Source: Euborellia annulipes (taxonomy: Eukaryota; Arthropoda; Insecta; Dermaptera; Anisolabididae). Taken from it: a stretch of DNA of 64,000 nt. Under the pieces are notes generated by a model. The model saw only the letters and a program-made list of their open reading frames with translations. It had not been told where the DNA came from and did no database searches. Shown here one piece after another: positions 21,165 to 33,015 of the stretch. Numbering within the stretch: the first letter of the stretch is position 1; every line of letters starts with the position of its first letter. Position numbers and translations under genes: made by a program. The stretch spans positions 1 to 64,000 of the forward strand of contig JAKCPI010006257.1 of the NCBI GenBank assembly GCA_023213315.1. The letters are read 5' to 3'.

Positions 21165-21522
21165 ATGTTATGCGACGTTGCAGGCTGGTCTGACTCTCGA
21201 TGCTTCCTTATTTTTAAATATTGGCGACTGTCATTTTGGAGAATTTTTTGACTTTCTTGTTAAAATATCTTTAAAAGCGGTCGGCAGAAACTTTTGATTT
21301 TATTTTTAACGTATTCCTCGGAAGTGAATTAATAAAATGTAAGTTTTTTTGTTTTTGTATCAGTTGCACAGATGCCTATATAATTCGATATGTGTGCATT
21401 TCGTCGACATTCCCCATAGACTACATGTTAAATTTCAATTTTTTAAAAAATTAATTACACGATAACCCTGCGTCAGATCTGCTTCAAAATTTTATTTTAT
21501 ACGTATTTGATAGTGATTAATA
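21165..21522. repeat. Left member of an inverted repeat pair (partner 26730-27008)
   Basis: TTATGCGACGTTGCAGGCTG at 21168 and GATAACCCTGCGTCAGATCT at about 21463 both recur inverted in the partner, in mirrored order, with moderate divergence and small gaps. Confidence 0.6.
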
Positions 21523-21717
21523 ACATATTAAAAAAATTAGCTTTTAATCAGATAAAGTGCTTTGATGTCCGAACAACCTTAAAAGAATTTTAAAATATTT
21601 ATTCAATTTAAAACAAAATTTATATTACGTCTCTATAATCTGAAATTATATCTGTTGGGTGGAAAAGATTTTTCATTTCAATGCCCAGGCACAAATTCTA
21701 ATTAATTCACTTTAAAT

Positions 21718-21815
21718 AAAAAGTGAGGTTATTATATATATTTATATACGATCTACACCCAGTAGTTTTAGTACCAAAGAGAGTGAAGTTATCTACATAA
21801 TATCTCTTTGTTTCG
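21718..21815 (-). repeat. TATA-like motif module, minus orientation
   Basis: AAAAGTGAGGTTATTA, then TTTATATACGATCTACA, then GAGAGTGAAGTTATC: the full module order read from the other strand. Confidence 0.65.
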
Positions 21816-21924
21816 TTTTCTAATTAAGAGTTAAATCTCACAATTATTATATTATAAATTGTTAATTAAATTGAAAGAATAGAAAATAAATAATAATAAT
21901 GAAGGAGGGAGAGAAAGAGGGGGG

Positions 21925-22109
21925 GCCCGCCCCTCGCGACAGATTTTGGGGGGGGGGGGGGGGGGGGGCGCCCCCCCCCCCCCCCAAAAAGGGGGGGGGG
22001 GGGGGGCTGGTGGGGCCGGTGGGGGGGGGTGGGGGGGGCCCTGGTGCGGGTGCCCGGGGTAAACACGGGGAAAGGTTTTTTTGGGTGGGGGGGTTTTTTT
22101 AATTTTCCC

Positions 22110-22142
<33 letters not shown>
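21925..22142. repeat. Extreme homopolymer and G/C-run tract with poly-A
   Basis: Runs of G up to about 20 and C up to about 15 alternate, then a 35-nt A run ends the tract (about 22107-22141). Predicted proteins here are pure Pro/Gly and are not genes. G-quadruplex potential is obvious, but the base counts are unreliable in such DNA. Confidence 0.7.
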
Positions 22143-22143
<1 letters not shown>

Positions 22144-23183
22144 AATAATAATTAAAAAAACGTTCAAAGGTATAATGCATTCAAAGAGTCGATCTGCCAA
22201 GGGAGATCTCATTATATTATAAGATCACAAATTCTCCCATTGAATTTAACGTTTCGGTTACAAATTCTATAAGACGTCCACCTGTCAAGTGCAGAGAGTT
22301 TTTATATTTAGACAGAGAGAGTTTAAATTGGAAGGAGGGAAAAAATTTTTGTTTTTAATTTTATCGGTCCTATAAATTTCAAATATTCATATTGTTTATT
22401 TATTTGGACATTTTTTACTATCAGTAAAAATAAATAAACAAAATGTTATCATCGATCAAAAGTGAAATGCACTTGTGACGTCAGAAAAAAAAAAAACAAT
22501 TATCGTAAAAATTTGATTTCTAATATCGTTTGTTTATTTATCACTCACTCCTGGTTCCATAACCTTTTCACATCCCATAAACATCTCTAACATTTAAAGA
22601 GAATAGAGATGAAAAAAAAAGAGTTTAGTTAATATTTCGATAACATTTTAGTTAAAGAAGGGATGAGAAAAAAAAATATTTGAGAATATCCTGCTATAAA
22701 CAGAAAAATTATAAATTATTATTTTTAGAGGTTAGACATTGTAACCAAGAGATAAAGAGCTAACTTCACCCTTTAACACAGAAACTAAGAGATGTAGATC
22801 GAATATAAATACATATAATAACCTCACTTTGTATTTATAAACAGAGAATTTTACCGATTTTATTATATAATAAAATCAAAATTTAGGAGAACACCCAAAA
22901 GACTTTTCTGATCCCCGGGGGATTTTAAATTAATTATGTTGGACAAAAGGGGTGAGTAAAAGGGGGGGGGATCAATATTATTTCTCGAAAGAAAGAAATT
23001 GAGTTAATCTAACGTTAATGAAGACACAACTTTTTTGTTTTTGTTTTTTTGCAGAATATATCCAATGTTGCTCTGCATTATTATTATTATTATTATTTTT
23101 CTAATTGATCTCTCTTTCATTAAAAAAAAAGCGAAATGACTTGAGCAGCAGGCATCTCGTTAATTTGCAAAAAAAAAAAAGGA
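22143..23183. other. Non-coding AT-rich region
   Basis: Contains one TATA-like module at 22750-22835, an AACGTTTCGGTT ribozyme-like remnant at about 22248, a G-run near 22963 and (TTA)n at about 23079. No gene. Confidence 0.5.
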
Positions 23184-23440
23184 TTTCTTACTTGTTCCAC
23201 CCGAGGACGAGGACGAGGATGGAGAGGACCCGTAGAACGTGGAGGCGAGAGGCGAGAGGCGAGAGGGAGATGATGTTATTAGTCCTGGTAGTAGTGGCGG
23301 CGCTTGTAATTTGATCCGGGTATTTTTATGTCCGGCGGCGGCGGCGGCGGCGGAGGCGACGTCGACTCCGTTCCCATTCCATGTAACAGCAGCAGCAGCA
23401 TCCCCGGGATGGATGGACCACGTGGGGGTGAACGCACTTT
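23184..23440. other. GC-rich, coding-like island (possible exon, strand undecided)
   Basis: A sharp rise in GC against the surroundings. The plus strand holds Glu/Asp-rich codons (EDEDEDGEDP) that hit a TAG at 23230 and then reopen (GDDVISPGSSGGACNLIR, a poly-Ala run from (GCG)n). The minus strand is open too, with Ser-, Pro- and Ala-rich sequence. The (GCG)n and (CAG)n codon runs resemble those of the exon at 49.7 kb. No clean acceptor/donor pair fixes a frame, and the TAG argues against a simple exon. It could also be a CpG-rich regulatory island. Confidence 0.3.
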
Positions 23441-25453
23441 TTGTGGTGGTTGATTTCATTCATTTTAATAATAAAAAGCGAGCTTATAGCTATATACGAT
23501 CTACATCCTTTCGATTCTGGCAATGGGAGTGAAGTTATCAACGTCCTAATTAAGAATTAAAATTCGTAATTTGAATCTCACAATAAATTCTAATAATTAA
23601 ATGAAATTTAAAGTAATTTGATCTGTTAGAATTTTTCCCAAAACATTTTGGTAAATATAATTTTATCGTTCAAGACGGGAAGGCTTTTTAGGAGATCTCT
23701 TCTTTGAGAAAATCAAATATTGAAACATATCACCAAGTGTTTTTTATTTTTTTTAAATTTCTTATGGATTATTTTGTCACCTACTTTTTAGCCAACGGTC
23801 AGCAATCTTAGCTTAAAGCGTTCTTTTTTTTTCTTTTCTTTTTCTAAACGCACTGGGTGGCATGTGTGGCACCTGGTGTGGCGTCACCTTAAAAATAAAT
23901 ATCTTTCTTTATTTTCTTATTAGGAAAAAGATTGAATTCGACTCAAGTAGTGGACGCCATCTTGAATTTAGTAAAACATAACCTAAAAGTTATTTTCTTC
24001 GAATAACGCATTTAACATGCATCAAATATGTGAAATAAGTATAAAAAATTTATTTTATCTCTCGAATGCTGTTTTACAATTAAATTGTAAAATATGGATT
24101 TAAATATAGAACTATAAATATATATATTCTACATCTCACGAAATCTCTTCTCATTATTTCTATATTCTTAGTGTTGTTGTTGTTTAATTCAATTGTTTTA
24201 ATTTCTTAATTAATAAAATTTCAATTTTTCTTTTGTTGAGATAAAGGGAAAAATGTATATATGGATGGATGGTGAAATTTAAGTTGAATTCATTATCCTA
24301 ACTAAGAGATTAGTCGGCCAGTGAGTGAGTCATCTCATATTTTATCAGGGAAAACATTATTCTTTGCTTTTCGCTCTTGAATCATTAAAAAAAAATTCTC
24401 TTTGCAAAAAAACAACAAAAATATAATTTAATTTTGAGAATAGAAATAATAATAATAATACTAATTATTATGAGATTTTAATTCTTAATTAAAACAAAGA
24501 GATGCATTCGTTGATAACTTCACTTTCTTATAAAAATCCGAGATGTAGATCGCATATAAAATATATATATATATATAGGCTTAAAATAAGGGAATTCATT
24601 CTAGTAAGTAAGTAAAAGAAAAAATCCTCAAGGGGATAAATGTTTGCCTAAAGGTAGGCAACACAAATGACAAATTCGTTCTTGCTGTTAACAAACAAAG
24701 CACGCATCCGTGCATTGAAACTGAAGAGATAACCTTTATCACAAATGTGTTTATTAAAGCTTTTGTGGTTTGAATTATTATTATTAAGGGAATTTTTAAT
24801 TATAAGTACCGTACGTATATTTACTGGTGTACAGTATTTATATTTTTAATAAATAATTAATAACAAATCTATAATCTATAATCTATAATCCCTAATAATA
24901 AGAGATAACCTCTCAGAATTCAAGAGATGTAGATCGTATATAAATATAGATAATAACCTCACTTTTTATTTAATTACGTACTAAAAACAAAATTTTATAA
25001 TTTTCCAAATATTATAAATCAAAGAGAATCAAACTCTTTTAATCACAATTTATTTAAATACATTTTATAATATTTAGATATCCGGTTTCATTTTCTTCTC
25101 GTTAGGAATTTTTAATATCAAATTTATTATTATTACGTTTTTTTTCTTTTTTTTCTTATTCGCACACGGCGTATAATTTATAACTTTATCCCGTACAAAT
25201 CGCTTCGGTCACAACATAATTATCGGTAATTTAGAGCCGGTAATTGAGGATTGGAGGCGAGAGATCTCGCCTGCCTTTTCAATTCGCTCTTTCTCGTTAG
25301 CTGTAATTTATATCTTATTTATTATTATAAGAACCGAATTAATTCCCTCCATCTCTTGGCGGTGTGAAATATTTAGAAAAAAAAAATCAATAAAAAAATC
25401 GTTATTAGGGCGTAATAATATGGAATTTCTTTTTGAGTGGAGGTGCTGGGATC
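23441..25453. other. Non-coding AT-rich region with TATA-like modules
   Basis: Motif copies near 23491, 24121, 24540 and 24924, (TA)n at about 24562, triplicated ATCTATAATC at 24868-24890. No gene-like frame or RNA gene. Confidence 0.5.
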
Positions 25454-26435
25454 CTCTTATGCAAAACCAGAGAAAGTTGTGCTCTGTGCTTGTCACACCA
25501 GATTTTTTGGGTCGACATGTTTCCGCCGATACGTTTATTTGAATTCAAGGTGTGGAATTTATAAACAGGTCTTCAAAACATTTCAATGGCGAAATGAGAA
25601 TATACATTTTAAAGAGCATCTAAAAAATAATTTATTCAAGAAACAGCTCAAGCAGAATTTCATCAATTCTCGTCACACTAGATGACCGAAACTGTCTGTA
25701 TATTGCAATCAGTTGTCAGCTAATAAAATTTCTAAAAAATAATTGTTTAAACACTCTGCACGTCCACCTTGCAAACTTCTAAGTAAACCTTCGAGAATTG
25801 ATGAAAAATAATTGATTCAATGAAGAATAGAAATGGCTCTGGGGATGCTTGACCGAGGAGCTCCATGAGGAAGGCAGCCAGCAGAAATAAAAACTTTTAT
25901 AATATTTCCTCGACGATTCGGGAGCGCGTCGACAATAATTTCGTCCTGAAGATGGGAGCGAAACGTCAATGAAGTTTTTATTTCTGCTGGCTGCCTTCCT
26001 CATGGAGCTCCTCAGTCAAAATAATTGATTTTTGGATTTTAATCAAAATAGTTTTTTTTTTTTTTTTTTTTTAAATATTAAAAAGTCATTTCGGCTGCTG
26101 AGGCCATTTGACTTTATACATTTATTATTTTATTTATTAAATACAATGTATCGATGGCTTCCGGCGGGCGATCAAAATCGTTTGGAGCGAATTTTGGGAA
26201 AATCGAAAAAAACATCAGTAAAGTACAAGTATTCTTTGGTCGATTTTGTTCAAAAGCTTCGTGTCACGTCCCAGGGGGGTGCCTAACTTAAATATAAAAT
26301 TTCAACCTCATAGCTCTCTCTGTTATTGAGATATTTTGTTCACACACAGACAGACAGACCATGTTGCGAAAAGCACTTTTTTGGATTCAGAGGACCTCAA
26401 AACGTGTATATCCGTCAAAATCTCGGCATCGAATT
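25454..26435 (-). mobile_element. Family X copy, interrupted
   Basis: The half-hairpin and first 200 bp lie at 25469-25655, and the distal part at 26157-26435 (GTACAAGTATTCTTTGGTCG, CAAAATCTCGGCATCGA). Between them are unrelated sequence and the palindrome 25850-26020, so the copy was split by later insertions. Confidence 0.6.
25850..26020. repeat. 170-bp palindrome with one hammerhead-like core
   Basis: GAGGAGCTCCATGAGGAAGG (25855) and its complement ending near 26016 enclose CTGAAGATGGGAGCGAAACG at 25932-25951. Stem II here is too short and stem I does not pair well, so this is a decayed module. Confidence 0.65.
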
Positions 26436-26729
26436 CTTTTCCAGCCCCTTTTTTGTCAACTCTGATGACTACTGTACGTGTCAACAATTTTAACGCCATA
26501 AAACGAAAGAAAAACAAAAGATGAAAAAGAAAGACTTGTTTAAACAAGTCGAGACGCGACGCGACGCGACGCGAGAAGTCAAATATTTCCCCAAAGAGCA
26601 GAGCATCCGTGCGTGTTAATCCCCCCCCCCCCCCCCCGGGCGATGTCAAGAGAGCATTCAAACACTCGGCTCATTAAACATTTGCACTCGAAATAAATAA
26701 AATGCATTCTCTGCTGGGGCTGAACTTTC

Positions 26730-27008
26730 TTATTAATCACTATCATAATTATTTGAAGCAGATCTGACCCAAGGGTTATCGTGTAATTAATTGAAATTTG
26801 ACATTTATTCTATAGGGTGTGTAGACGAAATGCGAATTATCTCACCACTCCTGATTAACTTCTATTTCTATCAATCAACTTCCGTAGAATATGTTAAAAA
26901 TAAAATCAAAATTTTCTCTCGAAGGCCTTTAAAAATATTTTAAACAAGAAAGACAAAAAAATAAGTAAGTCACGTGACTCAGACCAGTCTGGCAACGTCG
27001 CATAAAAT
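26730..27008. repeat. Right member of an inverted repeat pair (partner 21165-21522)
   Basis: TTATTAATCACTATCATAAT, AGATCTGACCCAAGGGTTAT and CTGGCAACGTCGCATAA are the mirror of the left member. If these are terminal repeats they would bound a 5.84-kb region with no transposase. Alternatively they are two independent copies. Confidence 0.6.
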
Positions 27009-27179
27009 AATACTCGTTTCATGCTGTCACATTTTATTTTCTTCCAATTTTTGCTGGTGGGTTAGCTCTAACTTGAAGTATATTTAGGCTATAATTAGCT
27101 ATCTCTAAGATATACTCGACTTATAATTTGTTGATTTAATATTTAAAGCCCGAAAATCTAAATTTATAATTAGAAGAAA

Positions 27180-27420
27180 TAAGGGACAGGGACAGCAGCC
27201 AGGTGAAATAAAAAAGCGTTATATTTAGTTGGCGACGTTTCGGCGCTAGTCGCACTCATCCTCAGAGCAAGCAAAATTGACAAAATTCCATGTTTATTGT
27301 TTTCACTTGCTATTTAAATGCCGTCGTAAGGTTTTGATTGAAGGCCCTGAGGATGATGCGACCAGCACCCGAAACGTCGCCATACCCCGTACAAAGTTTT
27401 TTTTTTTTTTCACTCTTCTA
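27180..27420. repeat. Pair of inverted hammerhead-like modules
   Basis: Minus-strand module at 27234-27265 (core CUGAGGA, GAAACGUC). Plus-strand module at 27347-27378 (CUGAGGA, GAAACGUC, then GCCATACCCCG). Both cores are intact, but the stems II (GAGUGCGACUAGCGCC and GAUGCGACCAGCACCC) pair imperfectly. Confidence 0.55.
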
Positions 27421-28014
27421 GCCATTCAACTCTATCTAAATGGATTTATTTTAAATTTGCCCTCTCGACTGCTATAAGGAGAAGCGAGTTCTCTACCTCC
27501 ACCTATTTCCCATCATCCATCTGCCTCTGTGTGATGTCATTTTATTATTTATCGTCGAATGGAATGGAATGGCCATATTGGTTGCTCGCTGGGTTGAGTT
27601 CGATCGGTTCCCGCCCCTCTCTCTCCCTCCGAGGGTTCCTCCCCCTTTTGATCTGCGCATGTCTCTTTTGTTGTTGTTGTTGTTGCCCTCAAAAAAGGGT
27701 GGAGTCCCTCGCTCGCTCGCTCTCTATTATTATAAATTCACCAATAGAAATTGGCACGGATTAGATTTCAAGAGGCAATAGGAAAAAAAAATAAAAAAAT
27801 AACGGATACGTTACACCACTTGTGAAATAAATTAGATTAAATGATATTATTGCTTAATAATCAAGAATTGTAATTAAAAGAAGGTTAAGGGCCCCCCCCC
27901 TCTTTGATATTTATAAACAAGAAAGCAAAGAGATAGACAGAAATGTAGATAACTTCACTTTCTTGGACATGAATCCATGAGATGTAGATCGTATATAAAT
28001 AAACACTATCTAAT
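27421..28014. other. Non-coding stretch
   Basis: A GC-richer patch at 27540-27730 with (TTG)n and (GCTC)n tracts gives only low-complexity frames. One TATA-like module at 27945-28000. No gene. Confidence 0.45.
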
Positions 28015-28017
28015 AAC

Positions 28018-28717
28018 TAGGGCTCGGATTTATAGGCACTAAAAATCTTTAAAATAGACAGGCAACTAAGCACTAAAAATTATTAAAATAGGCACTTAAA
28101 AAGGCATTTATTGTAGAAATAGGCACTTAAAAAGGCTTAAAAGGCATTATTTAAGAAATAATATAAAAAAAATTTAAAAAATTGATGTCTTATTTTTGGT
28201 AATCTGGTGTGACTGGTCGCATAGCACACTATTTTTTCTTAATTTCGGTAATTTAAAGGCGTATTCTGTACTTGTTTGCCACAATGTAAATACAAATCAA
28301 ATTTTTAAGTAGTAGGCCTAATTTTTAAAATTTTACATTAAAATAAATTTTTTTTTGAAAAAAAGTATTTTTTTTTTAAATCTCGGGAGGGGGGGTAATT
28401 ATCCCCTTGAAGGGTAAAGGGGATAATTACCCCCTCTCGTTTGAAATATTTTCTTGATAATTCAAAAAAATTTTAAATTTAGGCTATGTATAGCTCGTAA
28501 AGAATTGAAATTGGCTATTTGAACTTAAAATAGGCACTAAAAAAGGCATTTATAGATGAAATAGGCACTAAAACCCAGAATCGGCCAAAATAGGCATTAT
28601 AGGCACTAACAAATGCCTCTTATTTTATTCAGAATTTCATGAAACGTATACATATCATATTGGCCTAAATTTTAAGCCATAAACTAAAAAAAGGCAAATA
28701 GGGCGAAATCCGAGCCT
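28018..28717. mobile_element. 700-bp DNA element with GGCTCGGATTT ends and AGGCACTAAAA repeats
   Basis: GGCTCGGATTT at about 28022-28032 is matched by AAATCCGAGCC at 28707-28717. The interior has about ten copies of AGGCACTxAAAA / AAAGGCATTTAT in tandem-like order near both ends. A family X-type hairpin remnant (28200-28285) and a GGTAATTATCCCC / GGGGATAATTACC hairpin (28394-28433) lie in the middle, also present together at 43.1-43.4 kb, so a smaller element is nested here. No coding capacity. Confidence 0.7.
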
Positions 28718-29922
28718 TCTTTTTATTATTATTATGATAAATTGACTTTTTATAAAAATTCAATTGTAATATTATTGATTTTATTTTATAAACGCTATGC
28801 TATAATGATTTTATGAAATTTGAAAAAAATAAAAATAAAAAATTGAAATTTTCTTTTTTAATTAGAATACCTTTTTTTCAAATGTCATCCCGATCTATGG
28901 GAATTTATTCGTCTATAAATACACACACACACACACACACAAAATTAATTGATTGTTTTTTTTTTTCTTCAAGTTGAGAAGCCTGACAGAAGAATTTTCA
29001 AAAGATCAAAGAGAATTCAAAAATGAATGACATTTAAAGAAAATAATATTAATAATAATAATTTGTTTTCATTAAAATGTCTAAAAATATTTTTTATTTT
29101 TTTTTTACAAAAATTGGATAATTATAAAAAAAAAAAAGAAGAAATTGGCATTAATGTAAAACAAAATTAAGACAAATAAATTAAAAAAAGATTTAAAAAG
29201 AAAGAATAAAAAGTGAGTTTATTTGATATACGAATTTATATACGATCTACATCTCATGGATCCTCGTCAAAAAAGTGAAGTTAGCTATGATAGATATAAC
29301 TTTAGATCCTCAACGTCTTATTTAAATATCACAATTATTATTTGTTTTTAAGCAATTATATTAAAAAAAAGAGGGTTAAAGTAAAGAATAGAGTCAGAGA
29401 AACATGTAGGGCGATTAAAGCATTCTAAATGCGTGTAATCGAAAAAAGGGCTGTCGTTGCCAACAACAGAAGAATTAAAATCACAATCAAATGCAAAAAT
29501 AAAATTTTCTAATAATTCTTTTGTCCCTTTAATTTGGCTAAAATGTTCATTCATTTCGATTTGTTTTTGGGGTTTTTGTTGTTTCAGCCATTGACAGAGA
29601 GCGAAGCCAAGTGAAGGGTCGTCCTTTTTTTCTTCCAAGGGGGGGGGTTAAAGACAAACAGAGGTTTTGTGCAAACATTAGGCGACTTGTTCTGTTCTGC
29701 TGGGGTGGCCCGGCCTGATGACCGACCCAGAGAGCAGAGCAGAGCAGAGAGGGTCATTCTCAAAAAAAATAAAATAAAAGTGGCTGGACAGACAGACAGA
29801 CAGACAGACAGAATTCTGACTCATTTTCCCTTCCTCTCTCTCTCTCTCAGCCCTTGCCCAGCGGCTCTAGTTTTAGAGAAATTATTAGGCGAATTTTTTA
29901 TTATAGACCACATTTATTTATT
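28718..29922. other. Non-coding AT-rich region
   Basis: Contains (CA)n at 28921-28940, one minus TATA-like module at 29205-29290 and (GACA)n at about 29786-29810. A GC-richer patch at 29680-29760 has AGAGCAGAGCAGAGCAGAG. No coding evidence. Confidence 0.5.
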
Positions 29923-30015
29923 AAAAATCTGGTGTGACTGGCGCACAGCACACAACTTTCTCTTACCCTTCGGTAAGAGAAAGTTGTGCACCGTGCTGGT
30001 CACACCAGATTTTTT
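29923..30015. repeat. 93-nt near-perfect hairpin
   Basis: AAAAATCTGGTGTGACTGGC through a CCCTTCGG apex to GCTGGTCACACCAGATTTTT. Both arms (about 43 nt) pair with only a few mismatches. It is the best preserved of eight copies (11425, 16533, 25469 half, 28200, 29923, 43233, 59250, 62117). Confidence 0.85.
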
Positions 30016-30785
30016 GTGTCGAGATATATTTAGTTTCCCATAGCACCTTAGTTTCAAACTTGCATTTTAAATGTTGACTGCTTCAAATAAACTATGGTTA
30101 TTTTTCAAAATTTTAATCTCATATTTGGACATTTTATACACAATATAGAATCGTAAATAAATACAAAATTTCATAAGAATTGGGGAAAAAAATTTTAAAT
30201 GCCTAAAAAGTTCCAAAGGGGACCCCCTTTTGAATCGAAATTAACATACAAATCCCTATAGGAAATTAACATTAGGCCTATGCGAAGATAAGGTGGAAAG
30301 GGAATTTAATAAAAAGAGTAGAGAGAGACGATAATGTTTGCAAGTGAGAGAGAGACATATATGTTTTCTTTGAAACAATTAAAGACACAAATAAATTTAA
30401 AAAAAAAATGGGAATTTAAATAATAATTGATTTTTAATCTAATAAAAAGAAAAAGATTTAAATTCCGTTACCATGGCAACCAGTTCTATCTTTCCTATGA
30501 AGAACAAGAGTAAAGTGGTCTTCAGAAGATTTCAACGGCAAAATGAGAATATACATTTTAAAGAGCATCTAAAAAATAGTTCATTTATGAATTTAAAAAA
30601 AAATCCTTGGAGGGAATTTTGAGAAAATCGAAAAAAAACTGAAAAAGTACATCAGTAAAGTACTAGTACTTTTTGGCCGATTTTGTTCAAAAGCTTATTT
30701 TGAGATTCTTCAAAGGTACCTAAGTTAAATATAAAATTTCAATCCGCTAGCTCAACTCCTTCATGCTAAAAATCTGTCCACACAC

Positions 30786-30817
<32 letters not shown>

Positions 30818-30966
30818 ACACACACACAGACCAATTTTCGGGACCCACTTTTTTGGACTCAGGGGACCTCAAAACATGTATATCCATCAAAATCTCGACA
30901 TCGAATTTTTGACATGATCGCAATACTTTCTCTCTCTATATATTTCATATATAGGGTAAGAGAAAG
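29923..30966 (-). mobile_element. Family X copy with a near-perfect terminal hairpin
   Basis: Ends ACTTTCTCTTACC (inside the hairpin) and GGTAAGAGAAAGTAAAAA at 30957. Internal landmarks appear in minus order, with a (CA)n tract at 30779-30828. About 400 bp of extra AT-rich sequence (30060-30475) separates the hairpin from the conserved body. Confidence 0.7.
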
Positions 30967-31039
30967 TAAAAATAGCTATATAATTACTGTACAACGTTTC
31001 GACTGCTCATTCTGTTGTCGTTTCCAAGTACTGTGCACT

Positions 31040-31150
31040 CGGCATCGGGGGCCATTTAGACCCCGTCTCTATTTATTTATTTCGCCTGGGACGGAATGCG
31101 AACCCGCGACCCTTGGTGCACGCTAACCACTACACCAAGGCCCGAGGGCC
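31040..31150 (-). repeat. tRNA-derived SINE head
   Basis: On the minus strand: GGCCTTGGTGTAGTGGTTAG (A box) and CGGGTTCGCATTCC (B box), 40 nt apart. Related heads occur at 35083, 35541, 43661 and 58821, so this is one SINE family. Confidence 0.65.
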
Positions 31151-31339
31151 CTCAAAATGGGGTATAGAGAAAATTAGTAGAAAATGTGCTTTTCTAGGGA
31201 TGGTTGAAATGCAGAGAAATTTCAGCAGAAAATCAGAGCTGTTTTAGTGGTGCAAAAAGTTGAGAAAAATCAATTTTTTACTTACACCCCTCCATTTGGA
31301 TACCAAATGGCTTAAAAATTATTATCTGTTATCGATTAA

Positions 31340-31545
31340 AGTGTTAGTTCCGGGGTGATCGAGCCGGAGCTCCGACTTTTTTTTTATAAAATTGTAAAAA
31401 ACTAAAAAAGTACATCAGTAAAATACGAATACTCGAGGGGCGCGAATTTGATTTGTATAGAAGAAATAGGAAAATATTTAAAATTTGAAAGAAATTATAA
31501 CGAGACAACTTGTTCCTCCGTGGAAACATCAATAAAAACACCAAA
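31340..31545. repeat. Interspersed repeat with GAGCCGGAGCTCCGA-type start
   Basis: GTTCCGGGGTGATCGAGCCG, TTTTATAAAATTG and AAAAAGTACATCAGTAAA recur in order at 46045-46300. Non-coding. Confidence 0.55.
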
Positions 31546-32289
31546 ATAAGAAATAACAGTCCAGGGAGATAGTGTTTTGAGGAATAGCAATATTAATGTG
31601 TGGATACTTAGAGGAGACCTAATAAGAAAACTTTAATCATGAGATATACGTAAGAGAGTTGCCCAGGAAATGCGTCAGCCTGGAGACAATTAAAAATTAT
31701 TATTTTCAATAAAATCAATTAATAATTAGTATTTTAATAATAGAATTTAAATAATAGGTATTTTTCTACTAATTGGCCTTTTGACATTATTTAGGGCAGG
31801 TCAACTAAACTCTCTCTCTCTCTCTCTCTCCCTCCACGTGTTAATATAAAGAGTGGGAGGGGGAGTGGGGGGGGGGGAATTCACAAACTCAGCATGAAAA
31901 TATAAAAAAAATAATTTTGCTTGGTCTGTGTCTCTCTCGCTTATCAAAAAGCATGCAGGCATGCATGCTCTATATATAAAACATGTGGGCCCTCAGGCGA
32001 GGGGGCGGGAAAAGATTCCCCCCCCACCCCTTGTGTGCTTAGTAAAGGAATTTCTCTCTATTTTGCTTACGTCATCTCTTTTCTTATGAGCAATTATTAT
32101 TAGTAATAGTATTCAATTAAATGTTCTAGAATTAATCTTTTAATTCATGACGTTTCGGCAACCTATCGCCCACCTTCTTCAGGACTAGTGAGTTTTTTTT
32201 TTAATTTTATTAAAAATGGCTTCCATTTCTGGTGACGTCATCAGATGCATTCACTTTGAAACAGTTTGTGAATTGAAGAGTTGCCTAAG
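31546..32289. other. Non-coding stretch with simple repeats
   Basis: (CT)n at 31811-31832, G-run near 31870, and at 32153-32188 a minus-strand hammerhead-like module (CUGAAGA ... GAAACGUC) whose stem I does not pair. No gene. Confidence 0.5.
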
Positions 32290-33015
32290 CAGAGGCTGGC
32301 AGCCAAATTTAATTTTTCTTTTATTGGGCCAACGTTTCGGTCTCGATAGAGGCCATGTTCATGAGTATACTTATACTAGCGGTGGTAGGGTTGCCTTCTG
32401 CAAGGCCCTGGCGGGCGGCGTCTCGGCATATGACTAAGAGTTGATTTTAATTAATTTTGCACCATAATATGAAAGTATGATATAAGAAAATCGAGTGGAA
32501 AATACATTTTAAAGGGGGAAATAGAAGGGGGTAGGGTCGATAGAACTTTCTGGGGTCTGGAATACAATTTTTCAATTATTTACACTCTAGAGAAGCGTCA
32601 TTTTAAATTTTATTAAAATAGTTTATTAATTAAATTTAAATTTTATTAAAATAGAGTGAAAAATAAAAAAATAATAATTTTAAGGGGGGGGGGGCGCGAA
32701 AAAACTTTTTGAAATGTCGAATTGTAGGGGGAGGAAGAAGGAAGAGTTTTTATTTGTCATTTTAAAGTTTTGATTTCTTTAAGCGAGTTCGAACCTGTTT
32801 ATTATGGGGGATTTGTCAACTCTCTGAGAGGGGGGGGGGGGTTCCCTACCCCTAATTTGATATAATGATAGCCTAAAACCACCCCCGGGAAATTCTCTAC
32901 CCATTAAAAAAAAAAACCAGTAGTTTCGGAGTTTCGGAGTTTATGCTCGTACATGGCCTCTATCGAGACCGAAACGTCGGCCCAATAAGAGAAAAAATAA
33001 ATATGGCTGCTAGGC
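32290..33015. repeat. Inverted pair of modules 600 bp apart
   Basis: Left arm 32298-32372 (GGCAGCCAAATTTAATTTT, GGGCCAACGTTTCGGTCTCG, CGATAGAGGCCATG) and right arm 32944-33010 (CATGGCCTCTATCGAGACCG, AAACGTCGGCCCAATAA, ATATGGCTGC). The stem GG.CUC / GAG.CC survives, but CUGANGA is replaced by GAACAUG-like sequence. The spacer is non-coding with G-runs. Confidence 0.65.

Noticed and set aside
21852..22180. Proline- and glycine-rich proteins on both strands
   Set aside because: They are translations of C- and G-homopolymers; base counts there are unreliable.
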